Origin: Microcaldota archaeon
Lineage (GTDB): Archaea > Micrarchaeota > Micrarchaeia > Micrarchaeales > Micrarchaeaceae
Direction of reading: 5' to 3'
DNA: 64,000 nt
NCBI GenBank assembly: GCA_021811435.1
Contig: JAJZOR010000002.1
Coordinates: forward strand, 62,001-126,000
Part shown: positions 12,685 through 22,702 of the stretch, one piece after another
Position numbering within the stretch: the first letter of the stretch is position 1
Layout of the letters: every line of letters starts with the position of its first letter
The notes under the pieces: generated by a model
Told to the model about the DNA's origin: nothing
Database searches by the model: none
What the model saw: only the letters and a program-made list of their open reading frames with translations
Position numbers and translations under genes: made by a program

Positions 12685-13692
12685 ATGAACAATGCGATAA
12701 TAGTGGACGGCGTGGTTAAAAAGTTCAAGACATACGAAAGCTACTCTGGCGCAGCCGGTGCGCTGTTCGGCAGGAAGAAAAAGATAAAGACCGCGCTTGA
12801 CGGCGTCAGCTTTAAGGTGAAGAGGGGCGAGATCCTCGCAATGCTCGGCAGGAACGGGAGCGGCAAATCGACGCTCATAAAGATGCTGGCCGGAGTGCTC
12901 AGAGCGGACGGCGGGGCCATGACGGTGCTGGGCCTGGACCCGTTCAAGGACAGGATACGGCTGGCGCAGCAGATAGGCGTGGTTTTCGGTTCGACCCACC
13001 CGCAGCTCTTCTGGGACCTGCCCCCGATAGACACATTCAACTACATCAAGGGCATGTACGGGATATCGGAATCAGCGTTCGAAAGGAAGCTTGAACGGTT
13101 CATTGATATGCTCTCGCTGAAGGATGTTTACAAGAGGCAGACGAGGCAGCTGTCCCTCGGCGAGCGCATGAAGTGCGAGTTCGTGTGCAGCAACCTGCAC
13201 TCGCCAAAGCTCGTGCTGATGGACGAGCCCACCGTAGGTGTGGATCTGCCGTCCAGGATGGCCATAGGAGATGCAGTAATAGAGTTGAGGAAGGAGCAGA
13301 AGACTACCTTCGTCATAACCACGCACGTCGTCGACGACATAGCCAACGTAGACAGGATCGTCATGCTTGACCACGGGAAACTGGTCTTCGACGGGTCCCA
13401 GGAGGAGATGCGTAGCATGTTCAAGAAGAGCGTTATGGTGGAGCTCTACTTCAGCGACAAGAGGCGGATAGGTAGGTATGCGAAGTACGGCAAGGTGGTC
13501 GTGAGCAGGGACGATTACGTCAAGCTCGAGATGGGCCCGGAGGAGATAAAGCGCAGGTGGTTCACGCAGATGCTCAACGACGACGCGGTAGTCGACTACA
13601 GGATCAACGAGCCCAGCCTGGGTTTCATGCTTAACCAGATGTACAAGAAAATCGACAGGGACGGCGTCAAGGATGGTGCTGAGAATGGCTGA
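12685..13692 (+). CDS. ABC-2-type exporter, ATP-binding subunit
   Basis: 335 aa. Walker A is LGRNGSGKST, the signature is LSLGERMK, Walker B is LVLMDEPT, and the switch is TTHVVDD. About 100 residues follow the nucleotide-binding domain. An N-terminal extension before Walker A and partnership with two different ABC-2 permeases fit the uncharacterised COG4586/COG4587/COG3694 exporters. Two copies would energise export of an unknown compound. The stop overlaps the next gene's start region. Confidence 0.88.
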   Translation: MNNAIIVDGVVKKFKTYESYSGAAGALFGRKKKIKTALDGVSFKVKRGEILAMLGRNGSGKSTLIKMLAGVLRADGGAMTVLGLDPFKDRIRLAQQIGVVFGSTHPQLFWDLPPIDTFNYIKGMYGISESAFERKLERFIDMLSLKDVYKRQTRQLSLGERMKCEFVCSNLHSPKLVLMDEPTVGVDLPSRMAIGDAVIELRKEQKTTFVITTHVVDDIANVDRIVMLDHGKLVFDGSQEEMRSMFKKSVMVELYFSDKRRIGRYAKYGKVVVSRDDYVKLEMGPEEIKRRWFTQMLNDDAVVDYRINEPSLGFMLNQMYKKIDRDGVKDGAENG

Positions 13693-14488
13693 CGTAGGCG
13701 CGTATGCCGCCGCTTTCAAGGTAAATTTCAAGAACATGCTTGCCTACAAGACAGACATAGCGCTTGATCTTACGTTCACCATACTGTCATCGCTTATTTT
13801 CGTATTCGTATGGGCTGCGGTCTACTATTTTTCCGGCGCCGGCACGCTGGACGGCTTCTCGCTCAACGGGATAATAGCTTATTTCATAGTGCTGGCCGGC
13901 ATAAGCGAGGTTACCGGATGGCCGAAGATAATAAACAACATGGAGGAGGACATGAAGGAGGGCGGGATTGCAAGGTTCCTCATAAGGCCGATGAACTACA
14001 CGACGCAGCTTTTGCTGGAGTCTCTGCCCGTGGACATTGTGTTCTTCACCTTCGGCTCGCTCCCCATAATAGTCGGGGTCGTAGCATTCGGGCATTTGAG
14101 CGTCACTCCAAGCGCATTGGCGCTGTTCGCCGCGCTGATGGTCATTGCTTACTTGATGATAAACATAATAGGCTTCATCATAGGCAGCATGGCGGTTTAC
14201 CTCACCAGCGTGTGGGGGGTCGCCAACGCGGTCACGTGGCTCTTCAGCCTTGCAGGGGGAGGCGTAGTGCCGCTATTTTTCCTCCCTGACAACATAGCGC
14301 GCCTGCTCATGCTTACCCCGTTCGCATTTATGTATTACATACCTGATACGACCCTGCTTGGCATCATGCCTGCCAGCGCGGCGCTGCAAAGCGTCATGAT
14401 CGGGACCCTATGGGTAATCGCCTTTGCGATCATGGCGAGCCTGTTGTGGAGGAAGGTCAAAAGGGACATAAATTCGGTGGGTGGGTAG
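13685..14488 (+). CDS. ABC-2-type permease subunit 1
   Basis: About 267 aa with six predicted transmembrane helices. The N-terminus AAFKVNFKNMLAYKTDIALD is the amphipathic lead-in typical of this exporter family, and EVTGWPKIINNMEEDMKEGGIARFLIRPMN is the conserved first cytoplasmic loop (GxxxxxLxRPxx). ATG 13685 overlaps the ATPase stop by 8 nt; ATG 13673 is an alternative. It probably pairs with the downstream permease as a heterodimer. Confidence 0.85.
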   Translation: MADVGAYAAAFKVNFKNMLAYKTDIALDLTFTILSSLIFVFVWAAVYYFSGAGTLDGFSLNGIIAYFIVLAGISEVTGWPKIINNMEEDMKEGGIARFLIRPMNYTTQLLLESLPVDIVFFTFGSLPIIVGVVAFGHLSVTPSALALFAALMVIAYLMINIIGFIIGSMAVYLTSVWGVANAVTWLFSLAGGGVVPLFFLPDNIARLLMLTPFAFMYYIPDTTLLGIMPASAALQSVMIGTLWVIAFAIMASLLWRKVKRDINSVGG

Positions 14489-15286
14489 ATGATGCTGCAG
14501 AGCATAAGGAAGAACCTTAAGATGTTTGCCGTATCGCAACGCTACACGTGGCTGTCATTCCTGATTTACAGGGGGCAGGCCCTGAGCTGGGCGGTTGTCT
14601 GGATGTTCTCCACCGCGGCGAGCTTTGTCAGCATAAGCGTCATATATGGGGTCTCTCCCGGGATAGCCGGCTGGAGCTATTACCAGATGCTCGCCCTTGC
14701 AGCGCTGTCGAATATGGCGATCGGCATAGTGAGCTACCTCATAAGGCCATGGGACCTGATAATGCTGATGCGCAACGGCGTATTCGACCAGTTCCTGACC
14801 AAGCCCTATGACCCAATAGCACTGATACTTTCCCGCTCCGGCACAAGGGCGTCCATAGGCGGCGTGATAAGCTCGCTCGCCATGCTGGCATACGCTTTGG
14901 CGAACCAAGGTGGGATAAGCATGCCAGCTTTCATGACCGCGGTGCTGCTCTTCGCGCTGGGAACCGCTGCGCTCACGATGTTCATAGTCACCATATCGAT
15001 TTTGTCGTACGTGCTTTTCAAAAGCGGAAACTACATACAGTGGCTGATCAACATAGCGGGGACGACTTCCAACTACCCTTTGCAGATATACAGCATTGCA
15101 GGCACAGTGCTGCTCACGGTGGGCCTACCGGTAGGCCTGGCCGCCTTCTATCCTGCAGAGCTGATGTTCGCCAAGATAAGCTATCCGTTTACGCTCGGGA
15201 TGGCTGCGCTCTCGATCGCGCTTATCATGACATTTTACAGGGCCAGCACGTATCTCCTTAGATTCTACACCGGCGGGGGAGGCTGA
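14489..15286 (+). CDS. ABC-2-type permease subunit 2
   Basis: 265 aa, six membrane helices. It begins right after the stop of the first permease. The cytoplasmic loop LIRPWDLIMLMRNGVFDQFL-TKPYDP parallels the loop of its partner (LRPxx / TKPxx). Third gene of the exporter operon; the substrate is unknown. Confidence 0.85.
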   Translation: MMLQSIRKNLKMFAVSQRYTWLSFLIYRGQALSWAVVWMFSTAASFVSISVIYGVSPGIAGWSYYQMLALAALSNMAIGIVSYLIRPWDLIMLMRNGVFDQFLTKPYDPIALILSRSGTRASIGGVISSLAMLAYALANQGGISMPAFMTAVLLFALGTAALTMFIVTISILSYVLFKSGNYIQWLINIAGTTSNYPLQIYSIAGTVLLTVGLPVGLAAFYPAELMFAKISYPFTLGMAALSIALIMTFYRASTYLLRFYTGGGG

Positions 15287-15293
15287 ACCGTGT

Positions 15294-16064
15294 TCATGAA
15301 AGCTCCAGCGTTATCGGAGCATGATCCGAGCCTTTGAAGGACGACAATATCGACGCGCCCTTGACCGCCTGCCTGAGTTCATCCGAGACGAAGAAGTAAT
15401 CTATCCGCCATCCGATGTTCCTTTCTCTGGCATTGGCCCTGTATGCCCACCATGTGTAATGGCCGCGGTCCTTTACGAACATCCTGAAAGTATCCGTATA
15501 ACCAAGGCCGACGAAGCAGGTCATCCACTTACGCTCCTGCATGGTGAACCCGGCATTCCCTATGTTGTCTCGAGGCCTGGCGATGTCTATATCAGCATGG
15601 GCGACATTGAAGTCGCCGCATGCTATAACAGGCTTGTCTTCCCTGAGCCCCTCCAGGAATCTTGCGAACCTTTTGTCAAATTCCAGCTTGAAATCCAGGC
15701 GCGTCAATCCGTGCCGCGCGTTGGGAAAGTACGCATTCACCAGATAGAACCGCCCCATGTCCAATGCAAGCGCTCTGGCCTCAGAATCGAATTTCTCCAT
15801 CCCGATGCCATAGATGGCACGCTTGGGCGATTCCTTAGTGAGCGCCATTAGGCCGCTATAGCCCTTCCTCTTTGACGGATATATCGTCTTTACATAGCCT
15901 GAACCGGCCAATTCCGGAGGCATTACGTCGGCCCTTATTTCCTGGAAGAGCAAGGCATCAAAATCCCCGGAATCCACCAGATTTGCCAGACCGTTCCGCA
16001 GTGCGCTTCTTATCCCATTTACGTTCCATGAAAGGAGTCTCACATGCCCGCCCAAAGTGCGCAC
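15294..16064 (-). CDS. xth: Exodeoxyribonuclease III / AP endonuclease
   Basis: About 249-256 aa of the EEP fold. Motifs in order: WNVNGIRSA, LLFQEIRA (metal-binding Glu), ACGDFNVAHADIDIARP (catalytic Asp and Asn), RIDYFFVSD and SDHAPI (Asp-His pair). It cuts DNA 5' of abasic sites in base-excision repair. The start may be GTG 16043 (VRLLSWN) rather than 16064, because family members normally begin just before LLSWNVNG. It is convergent with the ABC permease gene, only 7 bp apart. Confidence 0.93.
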   Translation of the reverse strand: MRTLGGHVRLLSWNVNGIRSALRNGLANLVDSGDFDALLFQEIRADVMPPELAGSGYVKTIYPSKRKGYSGLMALTKESPKRAIYGIGMEKFDSEARALALDMGRFYLVNAYFPNARHGLTRLDFKLEFDKRFARFLEGLREDKPVIACGDFNVAHADIDIARPRDNIGNAGFTMQERKWMTCFVGLGYTDTFRMFVKDRGHYTWWAYRANARERNIGWRIDYFFVSDELRQAVKGASILSSFKGSDHAPITLELS

Positions 16065-16213
16065 GAATGCGCATGGATATAACGTAAGTTATTATATTAA
16101 GGTTGGCGGGATTGACATGGATGGAAACGCAAGGTCTAAATAAATTAGAACCCACATCAAGGATGATTGCGATTGCAGCGTGCTATGCGATGCGCGTATT
16201 CGAAGGCCTTATC

Positions 16214-16981
16214 ATGCAACCCTTAAACACGAAGAGTTTACGTCTGGAAATGGACGGCAACTCTCTCTACCTTGACGGGAAAAAGCTGGCGTTCAGCTAC
16301 AGGAAGCTTTCAGAGATGAGGGGCGTCCTCAGGGACAGCAATGCAGTGAACGAAAATAACAAGGACGACCAAGTTTATTTCATGTTCAGGGAGGTATGCG
16401 TTGGAATGGATAGAGAGGTGTTTGAAAAGCACGGAGTGCGTTATGACGTAACCATAATACCGGATTATAATCTGGGCAGCGAATTTAACAAAACGCTCGG
16501 CCATTACCACCCTGATGCGGAGGCCGGCCTTTCATACACTGAAGTTTACGAGGTAATCGATGGCGATGCCCTTATCCTGCTGCAGAGGCAGCTAGATTAT
16601 GGGAATGTCGATGTGAAGCTTGCACATGCGAAGGCGGGGGACAAGGTACTTATAATGCCGAATTATGGGCACATAACAATAAACGTTGGGCGCAGGCCTC
16701 TGGTAATGGCCAACCTGGTAAGCAGCCGCTTCAATCCAAATTACAAATTGATAGAGGACATGCATGGCGGCGCCATCTATGCGCTTTCAGAAGGTTCCTA
16801 CGTCATTAACAGGAATTACAAACGGCTATCAATAATGGATGCATATCCACAACCAGAACTGGAGCAGATCAGTGGAACGGCGAGCTTATACGACACTTTC
16901 ATAAACGCACCGGAAGATTTTGACTTCCTAAACAAGCCCAGCATACTCGGGCAGCTTGTCGGATATCCGTCCGACAAATGA
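16214..16981 (+). CDS. pgi: Cupin-type glucose-6-phosphate isomerase
   Basis: 255 aa from ATG 16214; upstream in-frame starts would add a stretch unlike the family. The archaeal cPGI pattern is clear: EFNKTLGHYHP, then YTEVYEVIDGDALILLQ (metal ligands His, His, Glu) and NYGHITINVG (fourth ligand His). It interconverts glucose-6-phosphate and fructose-6-phosphate. The C-terminal 60 residues extend beyond the cupin barrel. With GAPN in this window it supports a modified archaeal glycolysis. Confidence 0.9.
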   Translation: MQPLNTKSLRLEMDGNSLYLDGKKLAFSYRKLSEMRGVLRDSNAVNENNKDDQVYFMFREVCVGMDREVFEKHGVRYDVTIIPDYNLGSEFNKTLGHYHPDAEAGLSYTEVYEVIDGDALILLQRQLDYGNVDVKLAHAKAGDKVLIMPNYGHITINVGRRPLVMANLVSSRFNPNYKLIEDMHGGAIYALSEGSYVINRNYKRLSIMDAYPQPELEQISGTASLYDTFINAPEDFDFLNKPSILGQLVGYPSDK

Positions 16982-17140
16982 GGCTTTTTATAGCCGGACG
17001 CCTGCGACGGAGGGGATGCGCTGATTCGCATCTGCGGTTATTTGTCAATTTTTTCTTGATATTTCAACTAATAATGCAAAAAAACGATAATTATTTAAAC
17101 ATATCTGTACATAATATACTATAGTGCATGGGGGCTTGGG

Positions 17141-17557
17141 ATGGAAAGGATAAGCATAAGGGTAGTGAGCGTGCCGGATAAGAAGAGCACGCAGCACTTG
17201 ATCAAGTGGTTCTGCCTTGCATTCGGGTTGGAGAGCGATAATTCTTCGGACCATGGGATAGAGGAGGAGCTGCTGGGCAAGTTCATAACGGCTGCTTACG
17301 CAGACAGAGGCATATCAAGTTCGGAGATAAAGCTGAAGAACAAGATCGCAAGAAGCACGGTAATATACCACTTGAACAGGCTCATGGATGCCGGATTGAT
17401 AGTCAAGAGAGGGAGGAGGTATTATCTAAGGGCGACTGACATGTACAGGTCCATAGAGGAGATAGAGTACGACGTGGACAGGGAGATGAGGAGGATGCTG
17501 GATACTGCGAGGGAATTTGACAGGCTCATGGCCGTTAAGCTGAAAAGGCCAAGATGA
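17141..17557 (+). CDS. Winged-helix regulator heading the grpE-dnaK-dnaJ cluster
   Basis: 138 aa. A helix-turn-helix region at about residues 60-95 (SSSEIKLKNKIARSTVIYHL, then NRLMDAGLIVKRGRRYYLRA) resembles ArsR/MarR-type winged helices, followed by a charged helix that could dimerise. It is 10 bp upstream of grpE and shares its promoter region, an AT-rich stretch with TTATTTAAA near 17090. By position it is a candidate heat-shock autoregulator; this is inference, as it is not an obvious Phr homologue. Confidence 0.7.
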   Translation: MERISIRVVSVPDKKSTQHLIKWFCLAFGLESDNSSDHGIEEELLGKFITAAYADRGISSSEIKLKNKIARSTVIYHLNRLMDAGLIVKRGRRYYLRATDMYRSIEEIEYDVDREMRRMLDTAREFDRLMAVKLKRPR

Positions 17558-17567
17558 TGGCGGGATT

Positions 17568-18134
17568 ATGTCCGATGATAAGGGAACGGGAAGTGGAGAA
17601 GTTTCAGGGGACAAGGGCGCGGCAAGCAGTAACGCTGTCGAAACAAAACCGGAAACCGGGCATGATGAAGGCAATAAAAAGGAATATGATGAACTCAAGG
17701 ATCGCATGGTCAGGCTTGCGGCGGAATTCGATAATTACAAGAAAAAAGCGCGCAAGGATATCGATGTCGCGAAGATCATAGGCAAGGCTGAGGTTATCAA
17801 GGACATACTCTCGGTATTAGACGAGTTTGAGGTTGCACTTGTCGCTACGGAGAAATTCAAGGATGACGGGATAGCGAAAGGCTTTGCGCTTCTGTACTCG
17901 AATTTCCTTGACGCACTGAAGAGGGAGGGGCTTAAGGAAGTGCCGGCAAAGGGGATGCTGAACCCCTACATGCACGAGGCGATAATGACGCTCGAGTCGG
18001 ATAAGCCCGCCGGCACCATACTCGAAGTAGTGAAAAAGGGGTACACGCTTAATGACATCCTCCTAAGACCTGCGTCTGTGATTGTGGCGAAGGAGCAGGA
18101 GATTAAAAAATTGGATGAGGAAACGAAAAAGTGA
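17568..18134 (+). CDS. grpE: Nucleotide exchange factor GrpE
   Basis: 188 aa. An acidic, low-complexity N-terminus leads into the long helix LKDRMVRLAAEFDNYKKKA and then the GrpE head: FLDALKREGLKEVPAKG, NPYMHEAIMT and VVKKGYTLNDILLRPASVIV. It releases ADP from DnaK. It is the second gene of the heat-shock run, followed at 66 bp by dnaK. Confidence 0.93.
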   Translation: MSDDKGTGSGEVSGDKGAASSNAVETKPETGHDEGNKKEYDELKDRMVRLAAEFDNYKKKARKDIDVAKIIGKAEVIKDILSVLDEFEVALVATEKFKDDGIAKGFALLYSNFLDALKREGLKEVPAKGMLNPYMHEAIMTLESDKPAGTILEVVKKGYTLNDILLRPASVIVAKEQEIKKLDEETKK

Positions 18135-18200
18135 GGCTGTTGCCTGAACAAGTTGTCCGTCCAAAAAACGGTTGCGATAACATTAAAAAAGGGTGGAAAA

Positions 18201-20054
18201 ATGAGCAAGATAATAGGAATAGATTTGGGGACTAGCAATAGCGCCGCAGCGATTTTAGAAGGAGGGCGCCCGGTTATAATACCAAGCAGCGAGGGCATTA
18301 CGCTGTATGGCAAGGCGTTCCCTAGCTACGTGGCGTTTACGAAGGACGGCGAGAGGCTGGTGGGCGAACCAGCAAGGAGGCAGGCCGTGGCGAACCCCGA
18401 CGGCACCGCGGCTGCGTTCAAGAGGAAGATGGGCACCGACTTTGTATACAAGATATACGGGAAGCAGTACAAGCCGCAGGAACTTTCTGCAATGCTGCTG
18501 CAGAAGATAAAGAAGGATGCGGAAGCCTATCTCGGGGAGACGGTCAGCAAAGTCGTGATAACGGTCCCGGCCAACTTCAACGACAACCAGAGGCAGGCAA
18601 CAAAGGACGCGGGTGAGATTGCCGGTCTTGAGGTAATCAGGCTAGTGAACGAGCCGACGGCTGCGGCGCTCGCATACGGCTTGGATAAGGCTGGAAAGGA
18701 GATGAAGATACTGGTTTATGACTTAGGAGGCGGCACGCTTGACGTGACGATCATGGAATTCGGCAACGGCGTCTTTGAAGTCAAATCCACTGCAGGCATA
18801 ACGGAACTCGGAGGCACAGACATGGACAACGAAATCGTCAAGTTCCTTAGCGGCGAGGCCAAGGCAAAGCACGGAGTCGACCTGTCGAAGGACACGCAGG
18901 CGATGCAGAGGCTTAAGGAGGCTGCCGAGAAGGCGAAGATAGAGTTGTCCACTTCTACAACCACCGAGATAAACCTGCCATTCCTGTCAAAGGACAGCAA
19001 GGGCGGCCCTGTCAACTTCACCCAGCAGCTTACTAGGGCGAAGCTGGAGAGCCTCGTGGTACCGATAATAGAAAAATCCGCGACTGCAGTGAGGAGGGCG
19101 CTGGGCGATGCGAAGATGGAGGCCAGCCAGTTGGACAAGGTCATACTAGTAGGCGGGCCGACAAGGATGCCGATAGTGCAGCGCTATGTGGAGCAGCTGC
19201 TGAGCAAGAAGGTGGAGAGGGGCGTTGACCCGATGGAGGCCGTCGCCTTCGGTGCGGCTATCCAGGGGGGCGTGCTAAGCGGTGAGGTCAAGGACATAAT
19301 ACTGCTGGACGTGACACCTCTTTCGCTGTGCATAGAGACGCTGGGAGGCGTGGCCACGAAGCTGATCGACAGGAACACCACCATACCGATCAAGAAATCG
19401 CAGATATTCACTACGGCGGATGACATGCAGACAAGCGTGGACATACACGTAGTGCAGGGGGAGAGGCCGCTTGCGAAGGACGACATCGAACTCGGCAAGT
19501 TCACCCTGACGGGCATCCCGCCAGCCAGACGCGGAATCCCACAGGTCGAGGTCACCTTCGACATAGACTCCAATGGCATACTTCACGTGACTGCGCAGGA
19601 CAAGGGCACCGGAAAGTCACAGGGCATGGACATAATCGCGCCGCACAAGATGAGCAAGGACGACATAGAAAAGAAGATGGATGAGGCCAAGCAGTACGAG
19701 GAGGAGGACAAGAAGGTGCGCGAGATGATAGAGCTAAAGAACACTGCAGAGTCGCTGATATACACTGCGGAGCGCACGCTCGAGGAGTACAAAGACAAAG
19801 TAACGGATGAAATAAAGAAGAAGGTAAACGAAGCCAAGGACGCGCTTAAGGATGCGCTAACAAAAGAGGACGCAGATACTATAAAGTCATCTATGGAGCA
19901 TCTCAAGGGCGCGCTTGAGGAGGTTGGCGGGGCCGTGTACGGGAAGGGCAGTGCTGGCCCCTCCGGACCGGATTCGGGACCGGGAGGAAATGAGGGCGGC
20001 GCCGGTCCAGGCGATCAGAACACTACGGACGCGGAGTACAAAGTAGAAAAGTGA
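18201..20054 (+). CDS. dnaK: Chaperone DnaK (Hsp70)
   Basis: 617 aa from ATG 18201, which follows the SD-like GGGTGG. ATPase motifs are [24 protein letters not shown] and LVGGPTRMP; the linker and start of the substrate domain read [12 protein letters not shown]. The C-terminus ends in a Gly/Pro-rich tail ([11 protein letters not shown]). Hsp70 is patchily distributed in archaea and usually of bacterial origin, so this cluster probably traces to an old transfer. dnaJ begins 5 bp after its stop. Confidence 0.97.
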   Translation: MSKIIGIDLGTSNSAAAILEGGRPVIIPSSEGITLYGKAFPSYVAFTKDGERLVGEPARRQAVANPDGTAAAFKRKMGTDFVYKIYGKQYKPQELSAMLLQKIKKDAEAYLGETVSKVVITVPANFNDNQRQATKDAGEIAGLEVIRLVNEPTAAALAYGLDKAGKEMKILVYDLGGGTLDVTIMEFGNGVFEVKSTAGITELGGTDMDNEIVKFLSGEAKAKHGVDLSKDTQAMQRLKEAAEKAKIELSTSTTTEINLPFLSKDSKGGPVNFTQQLTRAKLESLVVPIIEKSATAVRRALGDAKMEASQLDKVILVGGPTRMPIVQRYVEQLLSKKVERGVDPMEAVAFGAAIQGGVLSGEVKDIILLDVTPLSLCIETLGGVATKLIDRNTTIPIKKSQIFTTADDMQTSVDIHVVQGERPLAKDDIELGKFTLTGIPPARRGIPQVEVTFDIDSNGILHVTAQDKGTGKSQGMDIIAPHKMSKDDIEKKMDEAKQYEEEDKKVREMIELKNTAESLIYTAERTLEEYKDKVTDEIKKKVNEAKDALKDALTKEDADTIKSSMEHLKGALEEVGGAVYGKGSAGPSGPDSGPGGNEGGAGPGDQNTTDAEYKVEK

Positions 20055-20058
20055 ACGG

Positions 20059-21207
20059 ATGGCGGGTGACTATTACAGCGTACTGGGCGTTGGCAAGAAC
20101 GCTAATCTTGATGACATCAAGCGAGCCTACAGGAACCTGGCGCTGAAATACCATCCGGACAGGAACAAGAGCAAGGACGCGGAGGAAAAATTCAAAGAGA
20201 TAAACGAGGCTTACGCGGTACTCAGCGATCCGGAGAAGAGGCAGCAGTACGACGCCTACGGGCCGGACCAGTTCAACCAAAGGTACAGCAGGGAGGACAT
20301 ATTCAGGAACTTCGATTTCGAGGACATCTTCAGGAGCATGGGGCTGAACATAGACTTCGGGGGCGGTGGGTTCGGCAGCCCAGACGACATCTTTGACAGC
20401 ATGTTTGGGATCCGGTCAGGAGGCGCGCGGCGCAACGTCGATGTGGGAAACGACATACTGGTGCACGCCAGCGTGAGCATAGGCGAGGCTGCCAGCGGAA
20501 CGCAGAAGACCATCCAGATAAAGCACATAAAGAAATGCCCCAGATGCAACGGGGGCGGAGCCGAGCCCGGCAGCGATATCGTCACGTGCGCGACATGCAG
20601 GGGCAACGGCCAGGTGAAGGCGACAAGCAGGACCGCTTTCGGCATAATGCAGACCATAAGCACATGCCCGAAGTGCGGCGGTTCCGGGAAGAATTTCAAG
20701 GACCCCTGCAAGGAATGCGGCGGCAGGGGCAGGGTGCAGGAAGAGGATAGGGTGGACCTTAAGATACCGAAAGGCATAAATTCGGGGATGCGACTCAGGC
20801 TGCGCGGCATGGGGGACTATGGCAGAGATAGGCAGGGCGACGCGTATGTCGAGATAAGCGTGCAAAAGAGCAAAGTCTTCGAAAGGGACGGTGACGATGT
20901 TTACGTCAACTTCAGGATACCGTTCTATCTGGCCGCGCTTGGCGGTAAAATCACTGTACCGACGCTAAGCGGCGACCTGGAAGTGAACGTGCCCGAAGGC
21001 ACGCAATCAGGCGACAGGATAGCCATAGACGGCAAAGGCATGCCGAAGCTAAGCGGCGGCGGCTACGGGGACGAGATAGTGAACATAATAGTCGAGATAC
21101 CTAAGCACCTGACGGCGGAACAGCGCGAGCTGATGAGGAAGCTGGCAGAATCCGGTGGAGACATTGGAAGTCACGTGGACAAGAAGCGCAAATTCGGCAT
21201 TTTCTAA
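20059..21207 (+). CDS. dnaJ: Chaperone DnaJ (Hsp40)
   Basis: 382 aa, type I architecture. The J domain carries YHPDRNKSK; a Gly/Phe-rich segment follows ([11 protein letters not shown]). Four zinc repeats are complete: [24 protein letters not shown] and CKECGGRG. The C-terminal substrate domains end near KKRKFGIF. It stimulates DnaK ATP hydrolysis and delivers clients. Last gene of the HTH-grpE-dnaK-dnaJ unit. Confidence 0.97.
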   Translation: MAGDYYSVLGVGKNANLDDIKRAYRNLALKYHPDRNKSKDAEEKFKEINEAYAVLSDPEKRQQYDAYGPDQFNQRYSREDIFRNFDFEDIFRSMGLNIDFGGGGFGSPDDIFDSMFGIRSGGARRNVDVGNDILVHASVSIGEAASGTQKTIQIKHIKKCPRCNGGGAEPGSDIVTCATCRGNGQVKATSRTAFGIMQTISTCPKCGGSGKNFKDPCKECGGRGRVQEEDRVDLKIPKGINSGMRLRLRGMGDYGRDRQGDAYVEISVQKSKVFERDGDDVYVNFRIPFYLAALGGKITVPTLSGDLEVNVPEGTQSGDRIAIDGKGMPKLSGGGYGDEIVNIIVEIPKHLTAEQRELMRKLAESGGDIGSHVDKKRKFGIF

Positions 21208-21303
21208 TCCTTTGGCGACCGGACAGCTAATTTGCCGCTGCGGCGCATGCAATCGAAATAGTTTTAAACCCTTAAATCCATCCTATTAGAATGTAGTGGT
21301 AGG

Positions 21304-22701
21304 ATGGCAGAGCAAAAGCTCGGCTCCAGGCCGAAATTCTTCGGCACTAACGGGGTCAGGGGCGTAATAAACGTTGATTATTACCCGGATTTTTTCCTTC
21401 ACATAGCAATGGCGTTCGGCACCATCATAAAGGACAAGGATATAGTTATAGGAAGCGATGGGCGGTCCAGCCTGCATACGGTGAAGGGAGCGGTAACAAG
21501 CGGGCTGACAGCAACAGGCCACGATGTCATTGACATAGGGCTCCTTCCCGTCCCCGCGCTGCAGTACTATTGTAAGACTCACGGCCTGTACGGCGTGATG
21601 ATAACCGCATCCCACAATCCGCCGGAATACAATGGCGTAAAATTCATAGACAAGAACGGTTCCGAGGTGGAGGAGAATTTCCAGAACTTGGTGGAGAGGG
21701 GCTACCTGTCCAGCGCGTATCTCGCGTCTAGCAAGGAGAAGACGCCTTCCGGATCCAGGATCGGCTATGCTAAGTGGGACGGGATGGGCACCGTAAATGA
21801 GGACCACAGCGCCAAGGCCGCGTACATCAATGGGATAATGAAGGGCGTCGACTGTGAAAGCATAAGGAAGGCAGGCCTAAGGGTGCTTTGCGATTGCGTA
21901 AACGGCGCGACTTCTGAAACCACCCCGATGCTTCTAAGGGCGCTCGGGGTGAAGGAGATCACGCTTAACTCTAACATAGACTGGCGGTTCCCAGCGCACA
22001 ACTCGGAGCCGGTAATGGGCAACATAAAAGACACCATAGAGATGACCAAAAAGGCCGGAGTTGATCTGGCCGTAGCGCACGACAGCGATGGAGACAGGGC
22101 AGTCTTCGTGTCGCCAGAAGGCAGATATCTAGACGGAAATTACTCACTCGCGGTCGCTTCGCTGAACAAGGTGCGGCGCGGGGACACCGTAGTTACTCCT
22201 ATATCAACTTCCGACATAGTTGAAATCGTAGTGGGCAGGGTGGGCGGTAAGCTTATAAAGACCAGAACAGGGGCCCCGGTCGTCATACACGAAATGGTGA
22301 GGAGGAAGGCAAAGCTAGGTGGCGAAGAGAACGGAGGGACTATATTCGGGCCGCACCAATACTGCAGGGACGGAGCGATGACGCTGGCGCTCTGGCTTGA
22401 AGCAATAGCCAAGGACGATTTAGGCACCATACTGAAGAGGCTGCCAGATCTGCATTACAGGAGGGACAGGGTAGAGACAAAGGCGGACTTCAACAAGATA
22501 AAAGCGGCGCTTGAGGGCAAGCGTAACTCCGGCATAGACTATTCAGACGGCATGAAACTGCAACTGGGCAGGAAGTCGTGGATAATGGTGAGGCCGTCAG
22601 GAACCGAGCCTGTGATAAGGCTGTACGCGCAGGCCGAGAGCGAGGAGTCGCTGGATAGGATATTGAAGGAGTACAAGAACGCTATAGAGAAGCTTGGGTG
22701 A
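21304..22701 (+). CDS. Phosphoglucomutase/phosphomannomutase family (GlmM-like)
   Basis: 465 aa. The phosphoserine loop is MITASHNPPEYNG, the metal loop DSDGDRAVF, the sugar-binding loop GGEENGG, and the phosphate-binding loop RPSGTEPVIRLY. It interconverts hexose (or hexosamine) 1- and 6-phosphates; which sugar cannot be decided from motifs. It overlaps the downstream nucleotidyltransferase region and probably supplies sugar-1-phosphate to it. TATA-like GTTTTAAAC precedes it. Confidence 0.92.
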   Translation: MAEQKLGSRPKFFGTNGVRGVINVDYYPDFFLHIAMAFGTIIKDKDIVIGSDGRSSLHTVKGAVTSGLTATGHDVIDIGLLPVPALQYYCKTHGLYGVMITASHNPPEYNGVKFIDKNGSEVEENFQNLVERGYLSSAYLASSKEKTPSGSRIGYAKWDGMGTVNEDHSAKAAYINGIMKGVDCESIRKAGLRVLCDCVNGATSETTPMLLRALGVKEITLNSNIDWRFPAHNSEPVMGNIKDTIEMTKKAGVDLAVAHDSDGDRAVFVSPEGRYLDGNYSLAVASLNKVRRGDTVVTPISTSDIVEIVVGRVGGKLIKTRTGAPVVIHEMVRRKAKLGGEENGGTIFGPHQYCRDGAMTLALWLEAIAKDDLGTILKRLPDLHYRRDRVETKADFNKIKAALEGKRNSGIDYSDGMKLQLGRKSWIMVRPSGTEPVIRLYAQAESEESLDRILKEYKNAIEKLG

Positions 22702-22702
22702 A

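Noticed and set aside
18716-19144. Long open frames on the minus strand opposite dnaK, rpoA2 and gapN
   Set aside because: They mirror the codon structure of strongly supported plus-strand genes and show no family motif.
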